A program made the position numbers and the translations under genes. A stretch of DNA of 64,000 nt from Symbiodinium natans. Lineage: Eukaryota > Sar > Dinophyceae > Suessiales > Symbiodiniaceae. The DNA is taken from assembly GCA_905221605.1 (NCBI GenBank), contig CAJNDS010002574.1:62001-126000 (forward strand). Direction: 5' to 3'. Below, piece by piece: positions 51,901 through 63,659 of the stretch (the stretch's first letter is position 1; every line of letters starts with the position of its first letter). The notes beneath the pieces were generated by a model, which was given only the letters and a program-made list of their open reading frames with translations, was not told where the DNA came from and did no database searches.

Positions 51901-51939
51901 GATTGGGCTTTGAAAGATGGGAAAGGTTTGAGGTGTCGG

Positions 51940-52005
51940 CCGCGCGGCCAAGTAGGCGCCGCGCAAATCCTTCTGGTTGGGCACCAGCTCCTTAACGAAG
52001 TACAC
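51940..52005 (-). CDS. Exon-like segment on the minus strand
   Basis: After an acceptor-like GTGTTGCAG (52,006 and above) the strand reads VYFVKELVPNQKDLRGAYLA then ARP. It is amphipathic and protein-like and could be the exon following that at 52,676-52,985. The 3' limit is unknown. No family is recognised. Confidence 0.25.
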
Positions 52006-52675
52006 CTGCAACACCACAGCCAACGCTCGGGTCGAGGGATGAGGGTTCCATGTCGCCCAGCCTGCCCTCCAGACGGAAACCTGACTCAACCCAATTTTTG
52101 CCTGTTTTCCGTGCCAAGGTGCCGAGTCCAGCGAGATGTGCTGCCAAATCTTGGGGTGGCGCTCCTCACAAGGAAGCATAGGGAGACTGACGACCCCAGA
52201 GAGAAAGGCAACGTGCGACTAGAGCTTGGCTTGGACAGCACCGGCTATGCCAATGAGGTGGTGGAATGGCCATGACTTCTTGTCCACTCATAATTACACA
52301 CGCTTGGGTTTCCAACCGAGACGTGTGGTCGACAATGCCCACCTTGAGTGAACACTCAGACGCAAAAGGAAACATACGGGTACAACGCAGAGACAAAAAA
52401 CAGAGACAGAGCACCGAATCAAAACTTCGTTTTAGGCCCCCCGCTCCCCCCCCTCCCAGCAAGTGGCCTCGTGGGACGCCATGCTGAGCACGACGATCTG
52501 CGGTCAGCTTTGCTCAAGAGAACCCGAAACCGCTGTACATCGCCACAGCCCCAATCAACCCCTGGTCATGAAACACCTGACAGTTCCCAAAAAACTAAAA
52601 CCCTTGCCTAAACTTTGACCTACCTGCGATTTTATACCCGCCTAGCACAAGATCCCAAAGCCTCACCTGCACCTG

Positions 52676-52985
52676 CCTCCGTGCCAGGATCCCGAAGGAG
52701 CAACATCTGTACGGTCGCCGCGATGGTCATCTCATCACCCCCATAAATCACGATGTGCTCCTGAGGAAACACGAGGCAATCGCCCCGGAAATCCCCCGCT
52801 GTATTCTTGACAAAAGCCGATATCCTTGTTTCGGGTGCATTCCGAAAAAAGTAGTGGCAACCCCACATGCCCAGCCAAAGCAGGGTTTTTGACATGTGCT
52901 CCCGGATCTCGTTGAGGTAGTCTGTGGTCATGCCCATGCTCAGCAGGGACTGGGTCAGCGTCCTGAGCCAGTGGCTCGTAGCCCC
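52676..52985 (-). CDS. Exon-like segment, unknown protein
   Basis: The minus strand reads continuously as good protein, for example SHWLRTLTQSLLSMGMTTDY, LNEIREHMSKTLLWLGMWGC and GDCLVFPQEHIVIYGGDEMT. It ends at donor-like GCAG/GTGCAG or CAG/GTGAGG. Upstream it meets a poly-G run that the longer open frame passes through as Gly repeats, so the exon probably begins after it. A competing frame is open for part of this stretch but is less protein-like. No family is recognised. Confidence 0.35.
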
Positions 52986-52987
52986 CG

Positions 52988-53009
52988 CCCCCCCCCCCCC
53001 CCCCCCCCC
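52988..53009. repeat. Poly-C run, 22 bases
   Basis: An uninterrupted C run beside the exon-like segment; on the minus strand it would be a G-quadruplex-forming G tract. Confidence 0.95.
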
Positions 53010-54110
53010 TGCGCCGTGGTGTGGGTTGGCTTGGTGCAACAAGACACCAATTAGGCCGAAAGCCTTGGATGAGCTCCCTACCATGCGGTACACCATGGGA
53101 CGCGGGAGTCACGGGCACGGGGATTTCACGCACACAAGAGCTCGAACACACGAACCCATGACAACACTGCTTGTAGGACCAGCGGCTTCGTCACCTGCCC
53201 CTGTGATTGGTCTTCCACAAGCCTCAGGCTTCAAGCGAGCTGAGACGTAGCCCAGGCGCGGTAAGAAGCAGCTCGTGTGAAGCTCGTCCTAAACTGCGTA
53301 GAGGGATCTCGAGCACTTTAGAGTCCCAAGAACGACTGTCGAAGCTCACCGCGTAGACCCAGCGAAGCCAGGTCCTGCGGGCCCAAACAGAATGCCCCGA
53401 AAGGCCCAATTTGAACAGACAAAAAGGTGCCCAACAGCCAGTCTTTGGCGTCACGAATCAGCAGAGCAAGCAGACTAAAAACAGTGACTGAGTGTGAGGT
53501 AAGAAGAGGAATTGGTCAGGAGGTGGTCGCATGTGGTGACTTGCAAGCGCGATCCCAACACTCTTTACTCCACAACCTGCCGACAAACTCAACTTCCCTG
53601 CTTTTCCCAGCAAGTTCACAAACTTTGCCTGCTCCAGCGTGAGGAGGTCGCCACCTTCCCGACATCCGCCATGCACAACTCTGTACAACACCAACACTAC
53701 ACCAACAGAAGGGAAGAGATGAAAGAGTGTAGGGTCAACTTGTGCACCCGGTGCAACAGCCCACACCAGCCCCCTCGATACTTGCTAAATAGATTTTAAT
53801 GGAACGGGGCGCCGTAGTCCAGCAGCAGCGACGCCAGCCGTTGCAAACGCACCGCCGGTACAGTTCCTGCTTTGCCGGTCCTGACAAAAGTTCAAAAGAG
53901 CATACTGCACAAATCGCACATGACTTGCAAGTAGCTTCGAGCAAGCCCATGCCTACGCCAGAATCTGCTCTGCAGCCGGGCCGCTTCAGGTGGCCCACAG
54001 CCGGGAGCGGGGCGAAGGAGCGCTCCGACGTCCAAGACTCCACGCGGCCAAAGTTGATGCTCCCTGATCCTCGGAGATCAGAGAATGAAACATGCGTGAA
54101 ACATGCCTGA
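53010..54110. other. No supported gene
   Basis: Only short unconvincing frames on both strands; no RNA gene or mobile-element domain recognised. Confidence 0.3.
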
Positions 54111-54190
54111 ACAGACCTGAACAGACCTGAACAGACATGAACAGACATGAACAGACATGAACAGACATGAACAGACATGAACAGACATCA
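54111..54190. repeat. 10-base tandem repeat, ACAGACATGA x 8
   Basis: Eight units; the first two have C in place of A at the seventh base. Confidence 0.95.
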
Positions 54191-54938
54191 GCATTCTGGG
54201 ATCCTAGGATTTGTGAAAACGTCACGAAATGCCTGCTCAAAACGCATGCCTGCCTCTCATGGTCGGGTTGTACATACATTTGTCGCTTCTCTCTCGCTTC
54301 GTTTGCGTTGGGTGGCTGACGCGGTCCCAGGCATCCGTCCGCGCTGATGACATCTCCTCGCTCCTTAGCTGCCAAGTTGGGGCAAGTTGGGCCAAGTTGG
54401 GCCAGGGTCAAGCTCTCGACTTGATCTGCGCCTTTCTCAACATCCTTAACAGCTTTTCCAATTGCTGTGCCGGGGCACTGGATCCGCTCCAGCTCTCGGA
54501 AGTTGAAGCCCTTGGACAGCTTTATCGGGCTTTCTTCGCCCAAGCCTGGCCAAGCCGAAGGTGTGATTCTGTGCGATACATTAACTGCATTCGCTGTCTA
54601 GTCTTGACTGACAAACTCTGATCCCACGGTATCACAACATCGGAACTAGCTCGGACGTTCAAAAAACACTAGGGTCTGTGATGTCTGTGAAGGGCTTGGA
54701 ATGTGGGCAGCCAGGAAAGGGTTTGATTTTTGTCCCAGCGGCCGAAGCTCCCCACTCCAACTTGCTCGTCCTTGGGATCGTACAATTCCCCTGGCCACCT
54801 TCGGGTCACATGCAGCTACAACTCTGGGAATCAATAGGGGGGCAGTGGCAGAAAATGGCGCGCATGCCATTTGCACCGATGCGATCTGCAAGACACTAAA
54901 GCTGGCCAGCGCCTCCATATCCCTCCCTATCAGACCTA

Positions 54939-55301
54939 TCACGCCCGGGTCACCCCCCCCCCCCCAAACAAAATATGTGCGCAGCATGTAGGGTTAGCTT
55001 TGGAGACACTGAAGTGGCGTTGGTAACAGCGCCGCCTCGCAAACAAGATTTGCCATTCACAGGAAATGTGCACTGTAGATAACGTTTGAGGACCATACAG
55101 TTTGCAATTCTTGTCAGGATTGTGGCATAGTCTGAAGAAGTCACGCTTCATGTAGTACTGCTTCCTTGCAATAGTAGGCATCACGAAGAAAGCATTCTGT
55201 TGAGGAAACCACTCTTTCGAATCAGTTCTACTCCTGGCAAACACCGCACCCATGATTTCTTCTTTCTTCACGTGCCCGCGCCTTGGCTTTTTGCGTGCCA
55301 T
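54939..55301 (-). CDS. Hypothetical 120-residue basic protein
   Basis: An ATG at 55,301 opens MARKKPRRGHVKKEEIMGAV and continues with mixed, realistic composition (EWFPQQNAFFVMPTIARKQY; RDFFRLCHNPDKNCKLYG) until a C run on the plus strand (54,953-54,965), where it degrades to Gly and stops. It is less GC-rich than its neighbours and has several Cys and Lys residues. It may be a dinoflagellate gene, an exon or a transposon remnant; I do not recognise it. Confidence 0.35.
   Translation of the reverse strand: MARKKPRRGHVKKEEIMGAVFARSRTDSKEWFPQQNAFFVMPTIARKQYYMKRDFFRLCHNPDKNCKLYGPQTLSTVHISCEWQILFARRRCYQRHFSVSKANPTCCAHILFGGGGVTRA
54953..54965. repeat. Poly-C run, 13 bases
   Basis: A short C homopolymer at the 3' end of the hypothetical ORF on the minus strand. 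Confidence 0.9.
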
Positions 55302-56402
55302 TACAACCCACGAAAAATAGAACGCGCACGGCTGCCTCAATCAACTCCAGTGCTGCCCCCTAACTTGCACGCAACGATGATGGTCAAACATTGCCAAACC
55401 ATTCGGTCCACCTCAGCCTCCACCAGTAGCTCCGCAGACGGGTCGACAGCCCACGCGTCCTTATCTTAGGCTTAGGGTTCAAGGAGATCGTTCTTGGAAA
55501 ATGTCGGGGAAGGTCGGAGACATGGGAAGTCTCCGGATTCGCCTGGGCACCCGGCACATTCCAGTCGGAATGCGCCTTCAAACGGGAGAAGAAGTCCGGG
55601 TTGCTGTCTTCCTGCAAAACACGGCGAAGCATCGGGCAACATGGGGAAACATGCACGGTGATCTCCACCTTTGTGTGTGTGTGCTCCACAGCGCTCCACG
55701 CGGCAAAGCCTTGCCAAATCCTTACGTAAGCCCCAAGTCACTCAGAAAGCCTTGCCAAAGCTTTGCCAGTCTCTGCGTGCTGGCCACTTGACCAAAGCAA
55801 ATGAGTACTTCAGCACAAAAAGCTTTTGGGCTTGTAAGTTTTGACTCAGAATGCTGACGCTCGCTTGATCACTTCATCTCACACATCACCTGGAATCCTC
55901 CTATTCTTCCCTCATCTCCCCTCTGCAGTCTTTTGCAATCCCCCAGCCTCCCAGGTGTGTTGGTCGCCCTCGCCTTTTCGCACGAGCGTCGTGCCCTGGG
56001 CCATCTCGCGTGAGTCCTTTCTTTGGCTGGCATCGGGCAACCCTGGCTCAGGGGGCCTAGTCCCTGTAACAACAACCTCAAAAGATTGACCTAAACTTGG
56101 CCTTCGATTTGCTTTGCGAGGCTTCAGACAAGGCTTCGAACCTTTTGAACCCTTCGAGCTGCTCAGCTCTCCTCCTCCTTGCAGGTGCGCGCCCCGGAGG
56201 ATCGCAGCACCGGCCGCCGGGAGGCCCGGCCACCTGGGCTCAAGGAATGGCGAGATTTTCCTTTGTGGCGATGTTAATGACGGAAATTCGCCCCACCTTC
56301 TGCTCTTACGTCTTTCGTGTGGATGCTCTGCCGACAGCTCCAGAAGTCTGCACATCTAGGCTTGCAATGTCTTTTGCGCTCTTGTCTCCTCACATGCCCC
56401 TC

Positions 56403-56427
56403 GGGGGGGGGGGGGGGGGGGGGGGGG
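56403..56427. repeat. Poly-G run, 25 bases
   Basis: An uninterrupted G run on the plus strand; potential quadruplex and sequencing trouble spot. Confidence 0.95.
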
Positions 56428-56754
56428 CGTGGTGAAGAGAAGCATCCAGAATCTTAAGACGTGGGGCAACATGCAGTTGGATTGAGCAAACATGCACCAG
56501 CCCCTCTCCCCGTCGTCGGTAACACACAGGTTACATCCCAACTTGGTAGCGGAGGAGTCAACTCCGAAGGTCGGCAGCAAGGCACTCCAAACGCCTCTTG
56601 AGCCGCCATCTAAGCCGATGGGTCGGCTGGGCTCTCAGAGAAGTACGACTTTTCTGGCGATGCTGGGATGGTAATGGGTTCCACTAAAATGGCTGGTAGT
56701 GGTACTACTGCAACAATGGTGATGCTCACAAAAACTTCAAAACCCAAACTAAAC

Positions 56755-56843
56755 GAAACAACAAATTTCCTAGGCCCATGGCGTTTGATGGCCACCACGG
56801 CTTCGGGGAGGCTGCTGGCGATGACGTAGACGCGATCGCCATC
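56755..56843 (-). CDS. Exon-like segment resembling the end of a TrkA-C/RCK domain
   Basis: After an acceptor-like AAGTCCAG (56,844 and above) the minus strand reads DGDRVYVIASSLPEAVVAIK then RHGPRK. The (P/D)GDRVYVIA pattern is typical of the last strand of TrkA-C/RCK domains of potassium channels and transporters. The segments at 57,590-57,870 could be its upstream exons. The assignment rests on a short motif and is tentative. Confidence 0.3.
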
Positions 56844-57280
56844 CTGGACTTCCCGTCAGCTGCCACAGAGAAGCATGAAAAGTTGATGAGCTTGCGGCAG
56901 GAGCCACAGCCGAATCATCTAAGGTTTGAGAAACTTCTGTTTCAGAGCAGACGTCCATGAACCTTCTAGTCAAAGAAAGACCAGGCGAGACCTGGTGCTG
57001 AGCACACCCAGCCCCAGAGCCCTATTACGTCCCAAAGTTTGACTTGAAGGCGAGTGGAACAAGTTGTGCTCTGAAGCCATTAATTTCCGAAGTCGTCCCA
57101 AAGCAGGAATTGGAGGGTGGACAGGGTGGTGGATGTGGTGGGGCAGGGGGGGGCGAAGACTTGCCAAAGCGAAATCGAAGCCGAGAAGGGCAGTGCTGAG
57201 CGACTTGCGCAATGGTCGGTCATTGTTACCAAAGCCAGGGTGGCCAGTGCATCTGTGAAATATTAAGTTAGTCCTGGCAC

Positions 57281-57333
57281 GCCATCCGGCCCGCCATCCG
57301 GCCCGCCATCCGGCCAGCCATCCGGCCCGCCAC
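57281..57333. repeat. 12-base tandem repeat, GCCATCCGGCCC x 4
   Basis: Four units plus a partial one; the third unit ends in CCA. Confidence 0.95.
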
Positions 57334-57589
57334 CACAAATACTCACTCCCACGGCGTGTGGCTCTTACTCTCCGGCCTGCAATCTGGTGTCGTGGCCGCC
57401 AGGGAACAGGAGCAGCCGACGCTTCCTTGCAAGGCGAAACACGCACCCCTCCATCGAGCGAAAGTGACCGGGACGACATGACAAGTCTGACAAGATGTCA
57501 CATGTATGTTTACGACAAGTGGGATCGGGCCCTCCACTTCCGCGCCTCTGCTTGGAAACGGAGCTAGTCGGCGTCTCACCGGTCTCACC

Positions 57590-57870
57590 GTCAGCGGTGC
57601 CATAGCGTTTGACTGCGATGAGCAGCATGTTGTGGTTCCTTTGTGGCCCAGGGGCATGCTCCCGACCCCATGATCCACTCCTACCAGTCCACATCTTTCG
57701 AGGCGGTGATGAAATCTGTCGAACCGGGGAGGTTTGCCACTGTGGGATTCTCACACAAGCACCGAGGGGCTCGTAGAGGTGGTAGGCGGCTTCCACGAGA
57801 TTGAGCCCGTGGATGCCACTCTTCCTCAGTCCACAAACCCGATAGATAGCAGAAAAGCACATTCGGAAAG
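57590..57870 (-). CDS. Cluster of exon-like segments, possibly the same channel-like gene
   Basis: Three short protein-like stretches occur in order on the minus strand: GIHGLNLVEAAYHLYEPL (about 57,775-57,830), VANLPGSTDFITASKDVDW (about 57,685-57,742) and NHNMLLIAVKRYGTADG (about 57,595-57,645), separated by GT...AG-like borders. NMLLIAVKRYG followed at a distance by DGDRVYVIAS (56,843) matches the strand order of a TrkA-C domain. Frames differ between pieces, so introns are required. The exact borders are uncertain. Confidence 0.3.
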
Positions 57871-58268
57871 TGCTCGATCATTCGGACAACATACAATCAC
57901 ATCTGTCCACCCACCCTTTGTTCCCGTATCTCCAAGGCACGCTGTGACACTGCAGTGGTAGATCTCCTGCAGGTCAGCAGTCTTCCAATGAAATTCGTGG
58001 ACAGCGACTCGTACCAACACAGAAGGAGACACTGACATGGGGATACGCAGCAGTGGCGGCAACGTGAATACTGCAGGAACATGACGACACTTTGGGCTTC
58101 CTGACACTTTCTGCCATCCCATGTTAGCACAACTCACCATATCGACTCTTCCATACCGAATCGGTCTGCCCCTTGCTGGATTTTACTCGCGGCTCGTCCT
58201 AGCGTGGGATGCCGCAAACGTTCAAAAATACTGCAGAGAGGGGCTCAAGGCTTAATGTGGGAGACTCG

Positions 58269-58338
58269 TGTGCCACTTGCGTGCCACTTGCGTGCCACTT
58301 GCGTGCGACTTCCGTGCCACTTGCGTGCCACTTGTGTG
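58269..58338. repeat. 11-base tandem repeat, GTGCCACTTGC x about 6
   Basis: Units vary at one or two positions (GCGACTTCC in the fourth). Confidence 0.93.
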
Positions 58339-58441
58339 CCTCGCCTGGCGAGAGCCTTTGTGGTAAAGGTCGAACCAGTGCCTGGGATCTTCGTAGCTTC
58401 AGGCGCGTCACAAGTTTCAGTGTATCCGGTTCTCGGATGAC

Positions 58442-59148
58442 CTATGGAGCACGGCAGACCGCCACAACGACTAAGGATTCAGGAGTTTCAGCACAGTGAT
58501 CACAGATTGAAAATGATGAAATGGTGTCCTTAGGCAATCTAAACTTCCACAAACATCGCACGAATTCAGGCCACTCAGAAGAGAATGCCAAGTCCGAACT
58601 TACCCTCCCTTTCTTGCTTCGGCGCTCGGTGCTGGTGTCATAGGCGTGGCTCGTGGTGTGGCTCACCAAGTTCAGAACCTCAGATGCCCGCAAATCCCCA
58701 AAACGCGTAAGTGCCAGTTCCAGAGATTGCCGCAGTTCTGCAACAAGACCCTGACACTGACGTATTCTCAAGTGCAACAAGTTCTGTGGAGGCGCCATGG
58801 TGGAGAGCCCACGGTGGAGCGCCGACCCAGCGATCATCGCTGCAGTGAGCTCCCCGATGACCTTGGGCTATTTACTGAATGTAAGAATGCAAGAAAAGCG
58901 AGCAGACTGCAAGCAGGGCAAGATCGTGTAAGAAGTGCTCTGCATATCCCAAAAAGCCTTGGTACCACCAAAACCTTTGCAGAAACACTCTCTACTGCTG
59001 CCACGCGCACCAGACAGAGGTCGTGGAGCTTGTCCCAGCCAGGCCTGTGGAAATCTCGTTGCATCAAAAACACACTTTTGACAGAAGAAGTTAAGCGCCT
59101 TCTGGCTGCAAGGCTCAGTGAAGGCTCAATGATTTGTCCCAAGGCCAA
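58442..59148 (-). CDS. Two exon-like frames, unknown protein
   Basis: Minus-strand frames 59,148-58,834 (EPSLSLAARRRLTSSVKSVF) and 58,837-58,442 (CQGLVAELRQSLELALTRFG; WPEFVRCLWKFRLPKDTISS) have helical, protein-like stretches and lie next to each other in different frames. They may be exons of one gene, but I recognise no family and cannot place splice sites. Confidence 0.2.
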
Positions 59149-59457
59149 GAGACATGTTCACGATGCGGTCCCGGGTGTCTGCAGATAGCACCTCCATAGA
59201 ATTCCGTAGGATGTCAAAAAGGCAGAGCTGCATGATCTCAAGACGTCATCGTCACGCTCTTGCCATGTCCAGGGACTTCAAGGGGGAAGTTGGGAAGGTG
59301 TGTTGTGGAAGCCGTCAAGTCTAAATACAACATCTGGAAAAGTGGAGCCGCCTGAGCAAGAACTCGAAGGCGCCGCCGGCCTTCGAAGGCTTTCTGCCGG
59401 TGCAGCTGCCTAAGGCCGATATGACTGCAACCGTAATGCAACCCTTGGCTTTTTCCA

Positions 59458-59461
<4 letters not shown>

Positions 59462-59498
<37 letters not shown>
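59462..59498. repeat. (AG)n microsatellite, about 18 units
   Basis: A perfect AG dinucleotide run. The Arg-Glu or Ser-Leu frames through it are artefacts. Confidence 0.97.
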
Positions 59499-59503
<5 letters not shown>

Positions 59504-61800
59504 CGAGGTGTGGGCACACACTGCACGCACACGCACCACCCTCAAATTCCGACAGCTCACAGGTGTGGAGAGCAAGGGCGATGGCAAAGAGGTGCGACCG
59601 CGGATGAAATAGAAAGAAAGAGCATCTCTGCATCTGATGCCATGCGGAGTGAGACATCGAGAAGCCTTTGCCGAAGCGGAAAAAACTCTGTCAACTGAGC
59701 AGCGCATTCTTGAAGGCCTTGCAGGCAAGCACCATCGAAGCCACCTGACGCAGTCGCATAAGATGGCGATCCCCAAACCTGTGGAACCGATCCCAAAAGG
59801 ACCCGACGAATCTTGTTCTGGTCGGCTCAAGGAATTTACGACCAGAGCACCAACCAACACCGTACCATCCACTAGCCCTTCACATTGGCACCCCTCCTGA
59901 CGCCCTGTTGCGTGCCTGTGTGTCTTCCCACTGTGGATCTTGAGGATACTTGCCTGAAGCTTCGGGTCAGAGGCCTAGCCTAGCCTGTAATCACCATGGC
60001 TGCAAACCTCCATCTCTAAACGGGTCTGGAGAATGGTGCATCCGATTGCAATCACCCTGATCCCCGTCCTGCGAACGCCTCACTTCGCAGCCTCAACCTC
60101 CAAAATCCTCCAATAGCCTGCCGACTCATGCACCCTCTTGGCCGAGTAGCAAGCCAAAACCAGCACTGCCATTGCTTCATGGACCTGCAAGGCCCACTTA
60201 CCTCCGTAAAACCGAGGGTCCAAGGGTTCTCAGCCCAAAAAAGAGGAAGCAATGGAAGCGAACCGCAGCTGCGTTCTCCCGGCCTTGGCCCTGTGCAGAT
60301 CCTTCTCCACTTGAGAGGAGCCCTTGGATGCACCGAAGAAAACTTCGGAGCTATAAACCCCACCGATAAACTCTGTAAACTCCTACTCGCTTCAATAAAA
60401 ACCTACTTCTCTGTTTGAGCCCACACCCACTCTTTCTGGGACTCTCTCTGGCCCAGGCGCCTGGATGTACTGCACATGCCCGGTGTAAGCGGGGTGGCCC
60501 AGAAGGTCAAGGATCCTTGGGGGCACGGCACAGCAGGATCAGCGAGCACTTCAAAGGTCCGGGAGCTCTCCCGTCGTGCTTCTCAAGGTGCAGCTGCGGC
60601 TCTGGTGATCTGCTTCCATGGGCGACCTTTCAGTGCCACTCTTAGTTTTTTACAGCTTCTTGCCCAGATGTGCGCCCTGCAGCACTGAATCGCGCTGCCA
60701 CACATGCACGTATACTCGCTGCGCGGACAGTCCTATGCCTTACTGGGCAGCTTTCTGGTCCAGGGCTGCAGGGTTCAGCCCCAAGCAAGGGCCCGAGGAA
60801 GCAAAGTGGCGTTCAGAATGAGACTCTGAGGCGTTGCAGAATACTTGATGTCATCTTGCCATGCTTGAGGAGGAGTGCTTGTCAGCGAACAGCAGGAAGG
60901 CGTCAACATTACTCACGATGTTTTCGAGTGCCCAGTGTCAAGAAGTATCGGCCAGAGAACTCCAAAGAAGGGCGACCACGACTCAAACGTGCACTGGGCA
61001 GCCAGCGAAGCAAGCCAATTCAGCAAAAAAAACTAGGAAGCGGCGGACGGCTAAAGAGCTCGGCACTGCGATGGGGTCGTATGACATCAAAGCAAGCCAA
61101 GGTGTTTATGCTACCAAACCAACCCACGGCCATGGGGAACGTAGTTCTTAAAATGTATTTTGAAAAACTCGGTGCCCCCATCCTCTCGTACAGGAAAAGG
61201 AACCGTGGAAACAGATGGAACCATCACTTTCGGATTCAAGAGTTTGCATGGCATGAAAGGCTCACGCTCTGGTTGTGGGCGTGGAGGCCCTTACCTTCTG
61301 TGGAATGAACATGTGTTCATTCTGTGGGAAGCCGCCGAGTAGCAGGATCACGATGTCGCAGGGCCGCGCTGGCCCGCGGTCAGGGTGGTAGGCCTCTCAT
61401 GGCGACAAGGAGACGATTCAAAGACAAGTCAAGAAAAAAACACGACCCCCCCCCCCAGCCCCACAACACACAAACCTAAACTTTGAACCCCAAACCTCCA
61501 ACCCTCGACCTTACAATAACCCCTGCGAAACCAAAACTCTTGAGACCCTGCCGCGCCATGAACCGGCTCAACCCTCAGAACCCCACAGAACCCTCAAAAG
61601 GCCTCAGCCCCCAGGGCGCTTTCAGAATCCTTCAGAACCACCCGACTCCCGATCTTTCTTTGAATTGTCGCTGCGTAGATTCAAGGCTGGCATTGGCGAG
61701 ATATGCCGACTCCAGAGCCCCTACGTGTACAGACATGACAAGGGGCTGAAAAGTGTTCCAAAAAAAGAGAAGAGGATGTCAAAAAAAGACAGAAGAATAC
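59499..61800. other. No supported gene
   Basis: The longest plus-strand frame (60,670-61,308) is basic and has no recognisable domain. There is a C run at about 61,446-61,456. No RNA gene is seen. Confidence 0.35.
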
Positions 61801-62161
61801 ACCGAAGAGAGTTGACATGAGTTCATCTTCCACCTTGCCTCGTACAGGAGCAAGTTGAGCACGGGGAACTCCACGTGGCCCATGATGACCTTTTGGGCAT
61901 GATCGTTGCCAGCGGCAGAAGAGCTCGATTTGCCAGGAACTACGAAGGAAACAGAAACACCATGCAGCACCGGAGAAACTACTGCTCCAGCTGAGGTTTC
62001 TGCGATGTGTGCGTCGCTCATTCGCTTGTACTTCGTCCTCTGAGGGCCAAGGAGGGAAGAGCTTTGCACCGGTCTTGATTTGCTCTTGGCTGGTGTTACC
62101 GAGTTGAACGGACTCATGCTCCCCAGGCCTAAACAGAGCCATCATGGAGTCGTGCACTCGC

Positions 62162-62188
62162 TACAGAATGTACAGAATGTACAGAATG
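62162..62188. repeat. 9-base repeat, TACAGAATG x 3
   Basis: Three perfect units. Confidence 0.9.
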
Positions 62189-62276
62189 TAACCAGCCTCC
62201 GAGCCCACGGATCTCGCTGCAGAGCCTGCTACAAGCTGCTGCCGAGAACTGGCAAATGGAGTGCCTTGCCTTGTAG

Positions 62277-62870
62277 TCAAATCTCAACTCCGGGAACGCT
62301 GGCAACAAGCTGCATAGCAACGAGAGCTACAATACATGCCACTTCTACAGCTGTCACAAAATTAGTCCCAACTCCCCACCAGCATTCCAAAGATACGATG
62401 GCTTGGCCTTCAAGATCGATGCCGCCTGCCAGGGGATGATGATGAAAGCCACGGTCCTTTGCTTTGCTCTGCGAGGATGACCCAGAGCCCGTTGATGGCC
62501 ATCGTTTGGGGTCAACTAACTCCATGACAGAAGAAAGGACAACGCGGAAAGGAGAGTCAAACAGGGAGTCAAAACCTCTCAGGAGGTGCAGCGCGAGTAA
62601 CACGACCAAGATCAGCAGCAGGTGCCCTCCAGGACTTTCTGGCTCGATACCTGAAGACGGTTGGACTCCGGCAGCTTGGAGCTTCTTACACCTTCTGAAT
62701 GAAAAGTGCGCTTGCAGGGCAACAAAAACTGAGCGCTGCATGTTGAGATGCAGGACATGGGTGACATATGACTCCTTCAGCTGCTGCACACTTCCACACT
62801 TCCACACCGAGGGTCGAGGCCGCCCCAGGATTTCAATGGTCGTGAAGTAAAAGGCTTCCTCAAAAAGGGA
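62277..62870 (-). CDS. Exon-like region of a putative membrane protein (downstream part)
   Basis: The minus strand reads FYFTTIEILGRPRPSVWKCG and onward, with hydrophobic segments GGHLLLILVVLLALHLLRG and NFVTAVEVACIVALVAMQLV that could span a membrane, separated by a polar Ser/Lys linker. The frame ends with a stop at 62,277. It follows the exon at 62,900-63,390 on the same strand in another frame, so an intron or a frame break lies near 62,880. No family is recognised. Confidence 0.35.
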   Translation of the reverse strand, partial: SLFEEAFYFTTIEILGRPRPSVWKCGSVQQLKESYVTHVLHLNMQRSVFVALQAHFSFRRCKKLQAAGVQPSSGIEPESPGGHLLLILVVLLALHLLRGFDSLFDSPFRVVLSSVMELVDPKRWPSTGSGSSSQSKAKDRGFHHHPLAGGIDLEGQAIVSLECWWGVGTNFVTAVEVACIVALVAMQLVASVPGVEI

Positions 62871-62899
62871 GTGCAAAGGAACCAGACGGTTGCGCACGG

Positions 62900-63390
62900 T
62901 ACACTGTGCACTGTAAACTCTGGACTGATGGCCGGGCTGCGTGGAATGGGACACTGGATGCCTCTTCCGGCAGCACCTTCATGTCGTTTTCGATCAGCCT
63001 CCGAGACTCTGCAATTTTCATCGTTGTCGCTGTCTTTGTTTTAAGCTTGGAAGACATTTCCACAGGAGTCTGTTCAGCCCACACATTGCTGTCGCCCAGG
63101 CGGGGCTTCAGCTGCTTCAGCATTTCTTCAGCTTCAGAGTGGTCAAGGAGCTGGTAGAAGCCAGCAGCCGTGAAGATCAAGCAGAAAAGGCCGAAGGCCA
63201 GCCTGGGCAAAGGCAGCTTGGCCAATGAGCGGCTTCTGATCAACGCAAAAGACACCAAGTCAGCACCAGGAACTCTGGCAACACAGCGAATCAGAAAGCC
63301 CAAGCCCTGCGGCCGAGCTTCATCGCGACCTCGCGACTCACGTCCTCCAAACCATTTTTCATGATGGTAGAAAGATACACGATGACGCAT
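62900..63390 (-). CDS. Exon-like region of a putative membrane protein (upstream part)
   Basis: Continuous protein-like sequence includes GLGFLIRCVARVPGADLVSF, one membrane-spanning stretch LAFGLFCLIFTAAGFYQLL, and a charged helical region (DHSEAEEMLKQLKPRLGDSN; KIAESRRLIENDMKVLPEEA). It is preceded by a CA-rich microsatellite (about 63,412-63,430), which would lie in an upstream intron. Function unknown. Confidence 0.4.
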
Positions 63391-63659
63391 GCATGTGACC
63401 CCCCAAACTCTCTCACACACACACAGAGACACACTCAGAGACACAGAGACAGCACCGTGGATGTGAGGGGGTACACAGTGGAGTGCAGGGCGCAAGTGCG
63501 GTGATGTAAGCGGTGTGGATGCAGCATGTGCAAGATAGCAAGCAATGAGCGAGGCTCGATTTCGCACTGTCGAGTGCAAGCTGCAGGCTGCAAGCGGCGC
63601 AAGCTGTGAGCGTGGCACTGTGGTGGGGGGGTCTGGCAAGCAGTAGGTGAGCTCCGCAG

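Noticed and set aside
51208-52275. 355- and 257-codon ORFs
   Set aside because: They stay open because of the 12-base repeat AAGACGAGAGAG; the flanks lack coding character.
56225-56239. Second spliced-leader-like match ending GGCTCAAG
   Set aside because: Only about 12 of 15 bases agree, with mismatches in the diagnostic T run, and no clear gene follows.
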